Shown piece after piece: positions 1 through 10,309 of a stretch of 64,000 bases of DNA (its first letter is position 1; every line of letters starts with the position of its first letter). The position numbers were made by a program, and so were the translations under genes. The notes under the pieces are model-generated. The model was given only the letters and a program-made list of their open reading frames with translations. It had not been told where the DNA came from and made no database searches. This DNA comes from Polytrichum commune (lineage: Eukaryota; Streptophyta; Polytrichopsida; Polytrichales; Polytrichaceae): assembly GCA_950295325.1 (NCBI GenBank), contig OX485809.1:19420144-19484143 (forward strand), given 5' to 3'.

Positions 1-1442
1 TGAGAGTAATGGGAGGGTCGCTCCGCGAGAATCCTACGACAATTATCGACCGGGTGATTACCCCCACAATGGTTGCAGACCACCCCCGTCTCGATCCAAC
101 ACTTACCTGGCCCCAAAATGTGAACCTTGCCGCAAGTGGGACAAACTCCTTTACCGTTGTTCCAGGCTTGAGTCTGGGAGTGGCCTTGTTGTGGACGGGG
201 GGGTGGGGCTACTAGGTTACCTGTGAACCTAGGCTCCGTGCAAAATTGATTACTGTGGCCAGGTTTGTTGCAATTACGACACCAAATGTTGGTGCCATAA
301 TTACCTGCCTCCGAGGCCGGCGGAACTGGTTGTGCTAAGGGCCTAGACGTGATTGCCATTGTTAGCTGCTCTGTGAGGGTCTTGAGCGACTGCATGACAT
401 CGCTCCTCAACTCGTCGTTGGCCTTCTTAACTCTAAGTTCTAGCTCCTCGATCGTGGTGTGGCTCGGAGGGCTAGGGAGTGCTAAGAGCTCAGGGGGTGG
501 CCTCGTAGCCAAAGGAACCGGGGCCGCTCGGTGGACTGCGTATGCATCCGGTCGGGATGGCTCCAGCTGAGGAGGCTTACTCTGCTCGGGAGGAATGTAG
601 GTTGTAGGTAAGAAGGCTGGCACAGGTGCAATAGTGCAATTCCACATCCGCTCATTTTGTTTGTCTACACCTTCGATCCTCCTAGCCTCGGCTTTAGCTT
701 CTTCCAAATCCTGAGGGTTGGAGTTAAGAATTTCTCGGATTGTACCTTGTTTGTTGAACCCTTGTATGAAGTAGAATTTAATCGTGTCATTTGTGAGAAG
801 AGTTCCTACATAACGAGTTACCACCGTCTCGAACCGTCGGATGTATGATGTAATACCCTCGGATGGGCCTTGCCGCATGTTCGTTAACGCCACGAGTGCG
901 CTTTGTTGGCCCATTTCCGGTCTAAATTGTCTAAGGAATGCCGTCTGCAATGCTCGCCAGTCCCTAAATGTCCCCTCATCGTGGGATCGGTACCACTCAT
1001 ACGCTATACCCTCTAGCGTAGTAGAAAACCAAACGAGTTTGTACGTGTCTTCGGCTATCACGTTGGCCAACATTACCTCAATATATCGTTCAATGTGGGT
1101 TGAAGGATCCTCATGCGGGAGGCCACCGAACTTCGGAAAATAACTCGGCATCGCCCTTGGCGCTAATGCTTGTGGCATTACAATGGGAGGCCCTCTAGGA
1201 GCCATCATTGCATCCAAAGGATTCGCCATGAGTTGGGGTCGTGCCACCCTAACCGGACTTTGTGGGGTGGGGGATTTCTCCCTCTCGCGCTCGGACTCTG
1301 GACCTAGACCTTGATATTTATTTTCCTTAGTCTTTCCGGGTTTTGGTGGTTCGTTCTTCGACCTCTTACCTGGTGTTGCCTCCGATGCAAATGCGGTTGT
1401 TGTTGTTGGGGTGTCGTACGATCGTCCCCTAGTACTAACCAT
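1..1442 (-). CDS. gag: Ty3/Gypsy retrotransposon gag polyprotein, 3' part beyond window
   Basis: The frame is open from an ATG at 1442 to the left edge, so the gag C-terminus and any pol lie outside. After a Thr/Pro/Lys/Glu-rich leader of about 70 residues comes a second Met (1229) that starts a typical retrotransposon gag domain, with the WF...L...A..WY hallmark and a following 'F...F' segment around residues 110-170. A basic, then proline-rich spacer leads to two zinc-binding stretches near residues 387-400 and 437-467. The first reads WCRNCNKPGHSNQFC (CX2CX4HX4C). The second contains CPTCGKVH and then CNHCGGNHPVDNC. Gag packages element RNA into cytoplasmic particles. No stop or frameshift is visible in this part. 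Start choice is uncertain between 1442 and 1229. Confidence 0.85.
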   Translation of the reverse strand, partial: MVSTRGRSYDTPTTTTAFASEATPGKRSKNEPPKPGKTKENKYQGLGPESEREREKSPTPQSPVRVARPQLMANPLDAMMAPRGPPIVMPQALAPRAMPSYFPKFGGLPHEDPSTHIERYIEVMLANVIAEDTYKLVWFSTTLEGIAYEWYRSHDEGTFRDWRALQTAFLRQFRPEMGQQSALVALTNMRQGPSEGITSYIRRFETVVTRYVGTLLTNDTIKFYFIQGFNKQGTIREILNSNPQDLEEAKAEARRIEGVDKQNERMWNCTIAPVPAFLPTTYIPPEQSKPPQLEPSRPDAYAVHRAAPVPLATRPPPELLALPSPPSHTTIEELELRVKKANDELRSDVMQSLKTLTEQLTMAITSRPLAQPVPPASEAGNYGTNIWCRNCNKPGHSNQFCTEPRFTGNLVAPPPRPQQGHSQTQAWNNGKGVCPTCGKVHILGPGKCWIETGVVCNHCGGNHPVDNCRRILAERPSHYS

Positions 1443-1560
1443 AGCACAAGTGGCCCATGACGTATGACTAATTTCTATTGGACTAAACTCTTCTTCTCTT
1501 AGTCTAAACGTATAAGTACTCAAAGAAATATCATTCGAGCATGGCAGGGGCATCCACCCT

Positions 1561-1577
1561 CCCGGCAGACGCACCAA
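1561..1577 (-). promoter_or_regulatory. Primer-binding-site-like sequence of the left Gypsy element
   Basis: Read on the minus strand this is TGGTGCGTCTGCCGGG, three bases downstream of the LTR edge and just upstream of gag. It resembles the TGGCGCC...GCCGGGGA primer-binding sites known from Tat/Athila-type plant Gypsy elements more than the initiator-Met type. A similar AGACGCACCA string recurs inside the LTR (about 1846 and 38858), so part of the match may be repetitive rather than functional. Confidence 0.45.
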
Positions 1578-1580
1578 TTA

Positions 1581-4380
1581 TGTGGTACTTTTGGGCCACC
1601 CCCTTTCGAGGGAGCCTAAAAGTATCACACAAGCCCTTCGGTGAAGGTGGCCTGCATTTGCAGGCGCCCAAGCCAAACCCGGATGATAGGTGTATAACGT
1701 GAGTAGTTAGATTTTTAAGGGAGATTAAATATGCGTCGTAGTACCTCCGGAGGTTAGGCCTTAGTTTTTTACTAGTGTGGCTTTAAACTCCACTAACGAA
1801 TTTCATATCTAGTTCTAACCTTAACCTACAACCTATTCTACGCGCAGACGCACCAGCCTTGAAACCAAGGCAATCCTAATTTGTGAATTGGGATGGTTCT
1901 GATACACCCAACCGGGTGTGACTCATACCACCCTAACTCAACGAACGGAATAACGACAATTTGATGGACCATTCAATTCTTCCTATTTCTTTATTTAGTT
2001 CTATTTAGTTTTCTAAGCGGGGGAACTTGGCCTAAGTCCCACCCTTCACACAAATTCCTTCTTAATTACTTACTTTTGTTTGCACGTCCTAACTTACTAC
2101 ATTAACATATTAGGCATCACCCCTTACCTCGGGTCTCTTGCCAACAAGGGTTTACGATTTATTTGGTATGTTTTGATTGTTAAATGTGTTTACACTGGAT
2201 AGACCACGAAATGCAACTCAATGGGACCAGGGTGACGGGCGACCTGTAGGTTCAACCTGTTGCGCAATCTTCATAAATTGGGGCCATTACTCCCAATCTA
2301 TGGGGCCAACAACATAATAGTGGATTCGCGGGTCATTAACCCCACCTTTCCACCAACAACATTCAGAATGGTCGTGTCGGTGATTAATCCGACTTACCAC
2401 ACACGAAACTTGCTAATAAATGAAGCTACTACCACAAAACATACCAAGGGCCCCGAAAACAATGGAATTGGGTACTCCCTTGGCGGTCAAGTGGTCAAGC
2501 CACTTGACCTTACGAGATAGGTGAGTGGGTTTAGAGATGCGTACCTTAGCCGTGCTCCCTCCAATCCTAAATGGAAGGCTTAAGGTTAGTTAATTTACCT
2601 CAATTTTCCTCGGTTGATTTGGGCTTGATGTAGGCCGAGCCGCTACCTCCTTCCTTGCTCCACTTTCCGAGCGTCGACCTTGCCTCCTTCTTTGTAACTA
2701 GTTTGGTAGTAAGCGTACCTTAGTTAACAATTAAAATATAAAGTGTTATTCTGCCCTGTAATTTAATCCTAAGCATAATATTTATACTTAGTGCACCAAA
2801 TTATCTTTCCAATGATCTAAAAATCACTCTAATCGGATAAGAAATGCAAAAGTTATGAGGGTTGGAAGTGTGAGGTCGATTCAACCGACCCTTCCAACCC
2901 ACCTATCTACCTTCTAACTTCAAGAATTCATAGCACATTCCTTACTACTTGGATCTAGGCTTTCCTTATACCATTGGAAAGCTATGAACAAGCTCTAACT
3001 AGAAAAATTATGACATCAGCAGGTTAAGCTAATAGAAATTCAGCGGACTCCTTGTAACACAGCAGTCAATCAAGAAGGCTTGAACTATGTATCTCGCCTT
3101 CAACAATTCATATCTAATTCAAATCTTAGTCAAATCAAACGTTCTATATGACCCTGGAGAGATATTAAAAATATGTATTTGATAAAAATATGTGATTAGA
3201 AAGGTAAGCCGAAGTGAACCCAGCAGGTCCTCTGTAATGCAGCAGTCAACCAAAAGTTCTCAAACTATGTGTCCCATCTTGCACAATTCAAATCTAATTC
3301 AAATCATGCTCAAATCAAATGTTCTAAGCCATTTTGGAAAGCTACACAAAAGTTCTACTTGGGAAAAATATAATTTCTTGGAATTAAAATTCCTATTGGG
3401 CTCGCAGGTCTGATCCAGCAGCCGCTACCCACAAGACCACCCAGTTTTTCTACTCCATCTTTGAAAATCCATAACTAATTGTCATCTCAACCAAATCACA
3501 AATGGGAAACGGCTATGGATAGCTATATGAAATCTCTCTAAGAGAAAAATGATAAGTATCTTGTTCTAGCTTTTGAACTAAGCCTTCAGGGCATTGGCAG
3601 ATGAGGTCTATAATGCCTCTACTCAAAACTCTACCATCCAACCTACCTCTACAAAAGAAGGAATAATTTTGTTGGTGTGTTAATAAACACACAACCTAAC
3701 TAGGAGAGAGAGAGTAGAGGAGGTTCTCAAGCCTTTCTTCTAGACCATTGAGAATACATGCTAAAGGATTTTTTCCTAACTACATTGAAGCAGGGCTTCG
3801 CCCAAAAACTAGAGAAAAAGAGAGAGCTACAAGGTGGAAGGAGGGGTTTTTAAACCCTCTCACAAAAGGGTTGGACCCCTCCTCCACCGGATCCATTTTT
3901 CAAACCCTTTCCCGAAATTTTGGCTCGGGGGTTTTCCCGGTTGAGGTTGCCACCCTCTCGCCGAGGTGGCTCCGACAAAAAACCTTTAGAAATCTTTCTA
4001 ATTTTTCCGCCATCGAGTTGGCAAGGGGGCAAGTGGGCAAGTATCCCCCTTGCTCTCTTTCTTTTTTGTCTTCAAAAGTCTTCAAGCCGATTTTATCTTC
4101 TTACCTAAACCACCTCTAATAGTCTTGTGTGCCTCACACTAACTAATAAACTAACACTTGCTTAGCTAGCATTTACTAACATTTGCTTAATAGCTAGCAT
4201 CTACTAATATTTGCTTAGCTAGTTGTTTTTACTAGCTAGCATATTTTTTCTACTTTGCTATCTTCTAGCACTACTTAGTTTCATTTTGACCTTCCTTCTT
4301 CTAGGCTAAATGCTAAATGAACTAATTTTTCCTAAATTCCCTATCAATTCTAACTTTTAATGCTAACATTCTAACTAAAA
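1581..4380 (-). repeat. Long terminal repeat (5' LTR) of the left Gypsy element
   Basis: The left edge (TGTGGT...) is set by where homology with the second copy at 35906 begins. Both start TGTGGT followed by T-rich sequence and a CCGAGGGAGCCTAAAAGT-type block. Matching blocks continue through about 2600, and again at 3840-4030 against 41340-41520 (a hairpin-rich, C-rich stretch with repeated CCCCTC boxes). The block at 3700-4100 encodes only overlapping spurious frames. The right edge near 4380 is estimated from where the next gene-like sequence begins. It would make an unusually long LTR of about 2.8 kb. No coding sequence is recognisable inside. Confidence 0.6.
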
Positions 4381-4622
4381 GTGATCCCGCAGAGTGGTGG
4401 ACCACTCAAAGGGTTCACAACAACCTTTGGAGGAGGGCTATCGACAACTCCGTCTTCAAACCCCGAGTCTTTGGAGTAATCAACAGCAGAGGCGGCATCG
4501 ACGGCTGAAAATTGAAATAGTGAAGGCATTGAAATGTCGGTCACACCGATGGAAGGGGAGTTGGGGCCCGGTTTAGATGCACACATGCCATGGACGAGAC
4601 TTTGGGATGCTTGGTGAGGCAA
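4371..4622 (-). pseudogene. Possible terminal exon of the ParB/methylase/FCP1-like gene
   Basis: This is an open frame of about 83 codons just downstream of the FCP1-like exon on the same strand, preceded by an acceptor-like TTGTGTCTTAG at about 4625-4635. The peptide is Ser/Pro/Val-rich with no recognised domain. Either it is an alternative 3' exon, or the gene ends at the stop at 4711 and this is untranslated. It abuts the LTR on its left. Confidence 0.25.
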
Positions 4623-4710
4623 CTAAGACACAAAAATACATTTACAAAATACGGGGAGAAATGTTAGATATAAACATGGAGAGTCCAAGTACAAACCCAA
4701 AAAGCAGTTC

Positions 4711-5478
4711 TCATATTAATTTATTGAGTTTGGCATAGCCGTACAACCTCCTAAATTCCTCATCTCTTGGGCCTAGAGGCCTATTGCCAATGGGGTTGGA
4801 GAGGACAAAATCCAGGACACTTCCGGGGTGATAGGCAAGCCTCCTAATGTAGGGTCCTAGTTCATTCTCTAGAAAGTTGTCATTTCTATCACTCTCCCAA
4901 GGATCCGGGAATATGCAACTGCCCGGGGGATTGAGAATACTCTTTGCCGGGCTGTCGTCAATGAGGAGCGTGTTCTCCGGGGTGGGCCAACAACCGTGGG
5001 GCACCCCCTCCAACATAGGGACGCCCACCCAAAGGTTCTTCCTCAGTACCTTTAGGAATTGAGGCCCTCGGCCTCCTCCGACCTTGGGTACAATGTTGCC
5101 ATTACGGTCATAAAGGTCATCGCAGTGTTCTTGACCGAGAAGCAAGCATGGCATTGCGAGTTCTCGGAAAAGGAAACCGACGATGGCCTTCGTGTTGTCC
5201 ATGAGCATAGAGCTCCAGATGATGACATGGGCCAAGCCAAGGACATCACGAAGGAAGCACCTCAACCCCGGCCGGGCCCGTACAACCTTCTTGTTAATGA
5301 GAGTATCGAACTGTCCGCCGTAATCCATGTCTTGTGGACTACGGAAGGGACCCTTCGACGCACTATTGGAGATATGCATGGAATGACAAAGCACCCCATT
5401 GAGGTCAAATATTATGAACGGTTTCCTCATGGGCCGGCTTGGTCTTTCAGCGGGGTTGCGACATATCTCCGACGGACC
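4711..5478 (-). pseudogene. FCP1/SCP-like HAD phosphatase domain exon
   Basis: This exon carries no stop itself but belongs to the interrupted gene. After an acceptor (TTTTCCATCACAG) and about 16 linker residues, MRKPFIIFDLNGVLCHS gives HAD motif I. Motif II is VIIWSSM, and motif III/IV is TLLIDDSPAKS, in the order and spacing (about 190 residues) of FCP1/NLI-interacting-factor domains. Relatives dephosphorylate serine residues of proteins such as the RNA polymerase II C-terminal tail. The usual DxD of motif I is DLN here: the nucleophile Asp is kept but the second, general-acid Asp is Asn, as also seen in a plant subgroup of this family. Activity may be low. A separate gene starting at the ATG at 5430 is an alternative. 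Confidence 0.7.
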
Positions 5479-5818
5479 CTGTGATGGAAAATACTATCTA
5501 GGTGAATGGTACTACCCATGAAAACCAATTGACAAGCATGCACAAACTCAACAAACAAATATAAGGCAAAAAAAATACGAATACGCAGTTCAAAAAATTT
5601 GTATTAATGTGATTGGTTTAATACATTTCGCGAATAATTTACATTGTCACAAAAGGTCTCCCCTAAAACTAATTGAATCTATGCTGGCAAAATTGCATCC
5701 ACCCGCCGGGCGAAGTCGAGCATCGAACTCGACAATATGTACACGCCACGAAGTTGGCAGACAAGGAAGTTTCGGACGCGCGTCCGTAACGTGGGAGGCA
5801 AGCTCAAAGGTGGATTAC

Positions 5819-7288
5819 CTCTTCAGCGGAGAGGTCCTCGCCAGCAGTGCCTCCCTCACCAGGCCCCATCGTGGGCACAGGTTCCGGACGCGCGTCCGCA
5901 AAATTGTGCATGCTATCCTCCACCACCAAGGCGCCTCCAGCCGCTTGCGACCCCTGGGTATCGACATGAGGTTGATCTTCATTTGTGGTGTCTTGGCTGC
6001 CCCGCATATGTTCATCTTCTTGGCTGCCCCGCATATGTTCATCCTCTTGGCTGCCCCGCATATCTTCATCTTCTTGGCTGCCAATGGTTGTGATGTCTTC
6101 AATGGCGCCTTTCTCGTGAGCACCTGCCGTATAACGTGCAGGTCTCTCCTCCTCTCGTACGCTATGAGAGGAGGGCTCTAGGGTGTGGGCAACCTGGGGA
6201 GAGGGCGGGACATACAAGGCGGGGGCTGGATAGGTATGCTCTGGTATGTACACCGTATGGCTACTAGACGGAGGCCGCATGAGAGTGGGAGGCATCGACA
6301 TGCCGGCTTCGGGAGCTGCATACATTACTGGGGGTCTTGCTTGCAAGCTCTGCATGAGGCTCATAAATTGTTGGCTCTGGGCCAAGAATTGTTGATTTTG
6401 AGCCATGAGATCGGCGTGCCTTCGAGCAGACTCCAACCTAGCCTCCTCCATCTCAGCTTGGATGGCGGCCATCTTTCTGGCGTGCTCCTCGTTAGCTTCT
6501 CGAAGCCGTTGGTCAAGCTCTTCCTTCATTCTCTTCTCCAGTTTCTCGTCCAATTCAGCCACAGACATCGGCTCTTTCTTCACCTTGCCAGGTTCAAAAG
6601 GCAAGGCAGAGAGGGCATTGTACATCCTAACCTCATCCTCGTCTTCATCGGAGAGTTCCAAGACGGCGCCTTCAGGGTACTCGTTGTAAGGAGTCTTCTT
6701 CCTCTGTCAACGACTCTCACGGTATGAGGCGATATCCGGCCTCAAAATCAACTCCAACACATCTCTACCCTCCATAGGTGGTAGCTCTGCCTGTTCAGAT
6801 CCCCCTCCAGATGAGGTTGTGCATTCGGCTTCTGTCGCAACGTCCACATCCTTCTCTGCCATAAGCCCAGCAGCACGCGATGGACCCGCAGTGGAAGGAA
6901 ACCCAACTCGAGAAGTGGGAGTCCCAAAGGGAGAGGAAATAGGGGTAGGATGGACCCTTATTGGAGTGAAGTCTTCATGCGCCCCCTCTGTATCCATGCG
7001 GTCTTCGCCCAAGACAAATTGATGAGGATGAACAGGATCACGAACAAGGCCGGGCACCTGATCTTCTCTGGGTGGCTGCTCTCTTGGGGAGACGGGCTCT
7101 TGGTCTCCGTCACTGTCCCACTCCGTCGCAGGAGTTCCCTCTTCTCTTTAGGCAAGAGGCACCACATGATGGGGGGTAAGGACATCGATGATGTCTTCGA
7201 TATCCATTTTGGAGGCAAGAACCCTATGAATATTCGCCTCATCCATGTCGCGAGCCTCCACAAACGAATTTACCTGCAACCCAAGCAT
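5819..7288 (-). pseudogene. Methylase-like C-terminus and coiled-coil/repeat linker exon
   Basis: The first 45 codons complete the methylase-like motif (MLGLQVNSFVEARD). A TAA at 7148-7150 and a TGA at 6707-6709 then interrupt an otherwise single 490-codon frame. The remainder is low-complexity: a Pro/Ser/Thr-rich acidic stretch, then from about 6640 an acidic cluster (SDEDEDEV), a long charged coiled coil (EKLEKRMKEELDQRLREANE onward to about 6350), a Met/Pro/Gln-rich segment, and four tandem GSQEDE(H/D)MR units at about 6000-6080. One palindrome copy (5885-5898) lies within the coding sequence. The exon ends at GAAGAG|GTAATC. It is probably a flexible or oligomerising linker. Confidence 0.45.
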
Positions 7289-7369
7289 CTGCACCAAACA
7301 CAAGGAAATTATAGTCATTCCATTGTTGCAAGCAAGTATGAGGACAAATATAATCATGAAGCACTGCAA

Positions 7370-7488
7370 TTTACGGACGCGCGGCCGTAAATTTGCACTG
7401 CATATGTGGTGGGCAATGTTACGGACGCGCGGCCGTAAATTTGCACTGCATATGTGGTGGGCAATGTTACGGACGCGCGTCCGTAAAT
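7370..7488. repeat. 48-bp tandem repeat carrying three palindromes
   Basis: Palindromes at 7373, 7421 and 7469 are separated by a 48-bp unit containing ATTTGCACTGCATATGTGG, identical in the two complete spacers. The first two palindromes share the GCGG variant in the right half, which shows that one duplicated the other. The array lies inside a proposed 245-bp intron (7289-7533). Confidence 0.9.
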
Positions 7489-7533
7489 TTCAATTCAGAT
7501 GGAGCATGGAAAGAGGTGCATACAAGTACTTAC

Positions 7534-8853
7534 CAATGCTGCGTAAACAAATTTGGTGCCTCCGAAGACGTTGTAGACTGTTTCACTCATCACAGTCACA
7601 GCCTTCAAGACTCCAATATAAAAATCCATTCGGAGCTCGTACGCCGGGTAGAGTGCATACATAGTCTCCGCGACAAGCTCCTTTGGGTGTGGTGGTGGCA
7701 ATGAGTATACTTTCTTGAACACGTTCTACGCTTTGATAGGCATCCGCCCACTTGGTGAAGACTTGTGTGTCAAGAAATAAAGTGCCAAAGCCCCGACCTG
7801 CTTCGCCCCTCTTGCCTCTTCAATAACACTGATCCCTTCCGTCTTCGCGGGGATGTATGTGCTGTGGTAAAGATCGTACTGGAGGTTCATCGTCGATGTG
7901 TAAAACTGGACGACCGACGCGGACCTCTCTTGATCTACGATCCAGAGCCACACATTTGGCTCGAAGAGGGCAGGTGACCGATAGCTCTTAAAAGCCTTGA
8001 AGAAGTTGTCATAGAAAGCGGTCCTGCTAGCGTTTTGTCTCCAAGATCCGGGAAATGCACGGAAATCAAAGAGTGCGAACGGACAACCCTGGGGGTCATC
8101 TCTCACAGAGGCTCTTGAAGCATGTGTGTCCCATATGCCAAACTTCAAGGCCGTTGTAACAGTGCAGAATCTTGCGACCCCTCCGAATTTTGCTTTCTTT
8201 TTTCTGTCAAGGAAATGGACGTACAACGCCGTCTCTCTTTCGTCGATAGACCCTTTCTTCTCGTTCCTCCTAGATCTTTGGGCTAGGAAGGGAGATGCGC
8301 CTCTTATCAATGATCGCATGGAGACCCCATTGATGTGATACTCCTCCTTGAGCGTCCTCCAGTTTTCCCACATTATCTCCCCATCTGTATTAGTGAGGTT
8401 GTGGGAGGGCAGCAGCTTACTTATCTCCCTTATAGCCATGGTCTTCTTCTTCCTGTATTCGCACCATTCCTTAATGTGGTATGTAGAAGGCTTCATGTGC
8501 TTTGGTCGCTTCAGAAAGATTTTGGGGTAGGGCAGTGTCCTCCTCGGAGTCTCCAACAGGATGTGTTGTGCCGCTCTGTAAAGCTCGGAGTCGAGCAATC
8601 CTTGGAGGGGACGAAAAAACTCTCTCAGGATAGGTGGCACTTTAACCTTTGAGTCGCTTTGGTACGTGTTTTCAGCATCCGGGTTGATAAGGTCTCCATT
8701 GTTGTGAGCATCGAAAAGGCGCAACCAAATTGCCCATGTCTCTTCTGTGGCAGTGATGAGCTTAAGTTCCCCCTTCAACTCCTGCACCGTCTTCATGCTG
8801 CTCGTCTTCATGTCAATGCTGGAGAACTTTGTCAAGATCGCATTGCTGAATGT
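7534..8853 (-). pseudogene. DNA-methylase-like region, main exon
   Basis: This is a 440-codon exon with one in-frame TAG at 7726-7728. The C-terminal part reads VYNVFGGTKFVYAAL at the donor, and the next exon continues LGLQVNSFVEARDMDEANIHRVL. Together these resemble the SAM-binding end of beta-class DNA methylases (V-x-D-x-F-G-G-T/S-G...AA...LG...v..E...). Upstream, FALFDFRAFPGSW sits where a DPPY/W catalytic motif would be expected but does not match it, so activity is doubtful even before the stop arose. A basic patch (RSRRNEKK, DRKKKAKF) lies in the middle. ParB-like plus methylase order is known from phage and bacterial proteins, which supports the reading. Without that context I would call it unknown. 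Confidence 0.4.
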
Positions 8854-8966
8854 CTGCACAGCCATGCATTTCAAGAAGTCAGCAGAGTTTAAATTGAAGG
8901 AATTAAAGAATGGGAAGGAGGAAGAGGTTTACGGACGCGCGTCCATAAAAATATACAGAGACATAC

Positions 8967-9623
8967 CTGCCATTTGGGATTCTTGATGACTGCATTCTCC
9001 CTCTCTTTTGGGGGACAATCGTGCTCCACCCACAAGGTCCTTCCAGCCACGATGTTGGCAGCCCATGAAGCCTCGAACCGCCTCACTTTATTCCCTTGGT
9101 TCATGAAGGCAGATATTGCGATGAGCTGGTTCGAGTCTTTGGAATGGACGACAAATGCCTTCCAGTATCGGATTGTCTTTTTCAAAGGACTCTTCCACTC
9201 ATCGTCCTCGAGGAGAGCTTTTGCAGCCATCACGCTATGTTGGCCGTCGACTATGTAGAACTCTCCATCTTTGAGGATTGGCCAATTTTGCGCTGTGACT
9301 TCAACCACAGGATCCTTTGGTGTCACACATATCGTTTGCCTATCAAACTTGGGGTTGTTCATAATGTTATTCATTTGCCACCACACCCCGCTCTCTTCTT
9401 TGGCACGAGTATTCATACTCTCCGTGCCCTTGTGGCATTTGTATACATCCACATCAAACGTGAAATACCTTCCAAGTGGCCAGCAGCCCTTTGTCTTCTC
9501 GTCGAACTCTTGGAAAATCTTTGTGGATAGTTCCGCGTCCGGGCGTTGTCCTTTCTTGAGAAGTGGGGCGACTGTAAGAGTAGAACTCACATCTGGACCC
9601 TCTGTTAGCCCAGACGACTCCAT
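8967..9623 (-). pseudogene. ParB/sulfiredoxin-like domain exon
   Basis: The exon encodes about 219 residues and is free of stops. Near residues 115-130 it has the motif FYIVDGQHSVMAAKAL, which matches the GxH-R/S-x-x-A signature of the ParB N-terminal/sulfiredoxin fold, followed by a beta-strand and the segment ISAFMNQGNK. In bacteria and phages this fold is found in ParB partition proteins and in ParB-methylase fusions; some members bind nucleotide or DNA. The exon starts at an acceptor (CACTCACAG|ATGG) and ends at a strong donor (TGGCAG|GTATGT). The intron that follows (8854-8966) holds one copy of the palindrome. Fold assignment rests on the short motif only. Confidence 0.5.
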
Positions 9624-9781
9624 CTGTGAGTGGGAGCGTTTACTGGCCTGCTTGCTCCCTCTTGATGCTCCACTCTGTGAGGCCTGGAGGCTTCTGGCAC
9701 GTGTTTAGGAACACGTTTAGGTCGTTCAGGAACTGGTTTTTTCTCCTTTCCTTTCTTCGCTTCCAGTAAGGCCCCATTTAC

Positions 9782-10252
9782 TCTTGTCACATTGTTCAAG
9801 AGACGACCAAGCCGTTTACCCGTTCAGGGTGCATTGCAAGCATAGTCAGTGAATTCATTCTGTAGATTGAAGCAAGACGCATCTGGGCTGGCATTTTCAC
9901 ATTCATTTTTGTTGAACGGATGGTACAACTCGTGCAAAATGATTGTGATCCTATCATTTTCCTTTTCAAGGTCTATGACAACATAATCGCCTTGGGCTAC
10001 CGCACACTCTACTGTCCAGCTTTTAACCTTCATCCACTTCTCGGATTCATGTATATCTGCTTTTATTTGATAGGCAAATCTAAGGACAAATATATCCTTT
10101 TCATTTTTTTCTACAATAACTGTCCAGTTATCTACGATGTCTTCGCGTGGCTTGTAATGGTCGTTGTGGCTTATGTCTTTAATTGTTTTTGGAAGCGGAG
10201 GATGGACAAGCTCTGCGAATATATCAATAGCGGGTCTTTTTGTAGATTCCAT
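9782..10252 (-). pseudogene. Exon 1 of the fusion gene, unknown N-terminal domain
   Basis: The start is the ATG at 10252, immediately after an acceptor-like TTACATTTGCAG, so an upstream non-coding exon is possible. The encoded region begins MESTKRPAIDIFAEL and continues as a mixed alpha/beta, acidic segment of about 140 residues with no family I recognise. An in-frame TGA at 9824-9826 interrupts it; the context CCC TGA ACG would be restored by a single CpG-type change. After it the frame continues into a Lys/Arg-rich stretch. The 3' end is placed at a GTAAAT donor (9781) so that the next exon joins in frame; this donor is the weakest of the five boundaries. Confidence 0.4.
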
Positions 10253-10309
10253 CTGCAAATGTAAAAAATACAAGTCAGTATTAAGGTCTAGGGATGCAGA
10301 GCCTATCTT

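Larger units (their letters stand above)
4711..10252 (-). pseudogene. Decayed five-exon gene: ParB-like / DNA-methylase-like / coiled-coil / FCP1-like fusion
   Basis: I infer one ancestral gene with exons 10252-9782, 9623-8967, 8853-7534, 7288-5819 and 5478-4711. The proposed introns have GT-AG borders (for example CAG|GTATGT at 8966 and TTG|GTAAGT at 7533), all fall between codons, and the summed length is 4,686 nt = 1,562 codons. Four in-frame stops interrupt it (TGA 9824-9826, TAG 7726-7728, TAA 7148-7150, TGA 6707-6709), but the frame resumes sensibly after each. Domains in order are a novel N-terminal region, a ParB/sulfiredoxin-like domain, a methylase-like domain, an acidic coiled-coil/repeat linker and an FCP1-like phosphatase domain. 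Palindromic sites lie in three of the introns and one exon. That these are one gene is inference; separate genes remain possible, chiefly at the exon 1/2 and exon 4/5 junctions. Confidence 0.5.

Noticed and set aside
3748..4119. 123-codon frame and nested frames
   Set aside because: Lies within the LTR, overlaps open frames on both strands, and the homologous LTR copy at 41.3-41.5 kb does not keep the frame.
5609..6727. Plus-strand frames of 94-190 codons opposite the repeat exon
   Set aside because: Shadows of the coiled-coil/GSQEDE exon; the plus-strand translations have no conserved features and the splice signals favour the minus strand.
4711..10252. ParB-methylase genes as bacterial or phage contamination
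   Set aside because: The same stretch has GT-AG introns and a eukaryotic FCP1-like domain, and the block adjoins plant-type transposons and telomere repeats.
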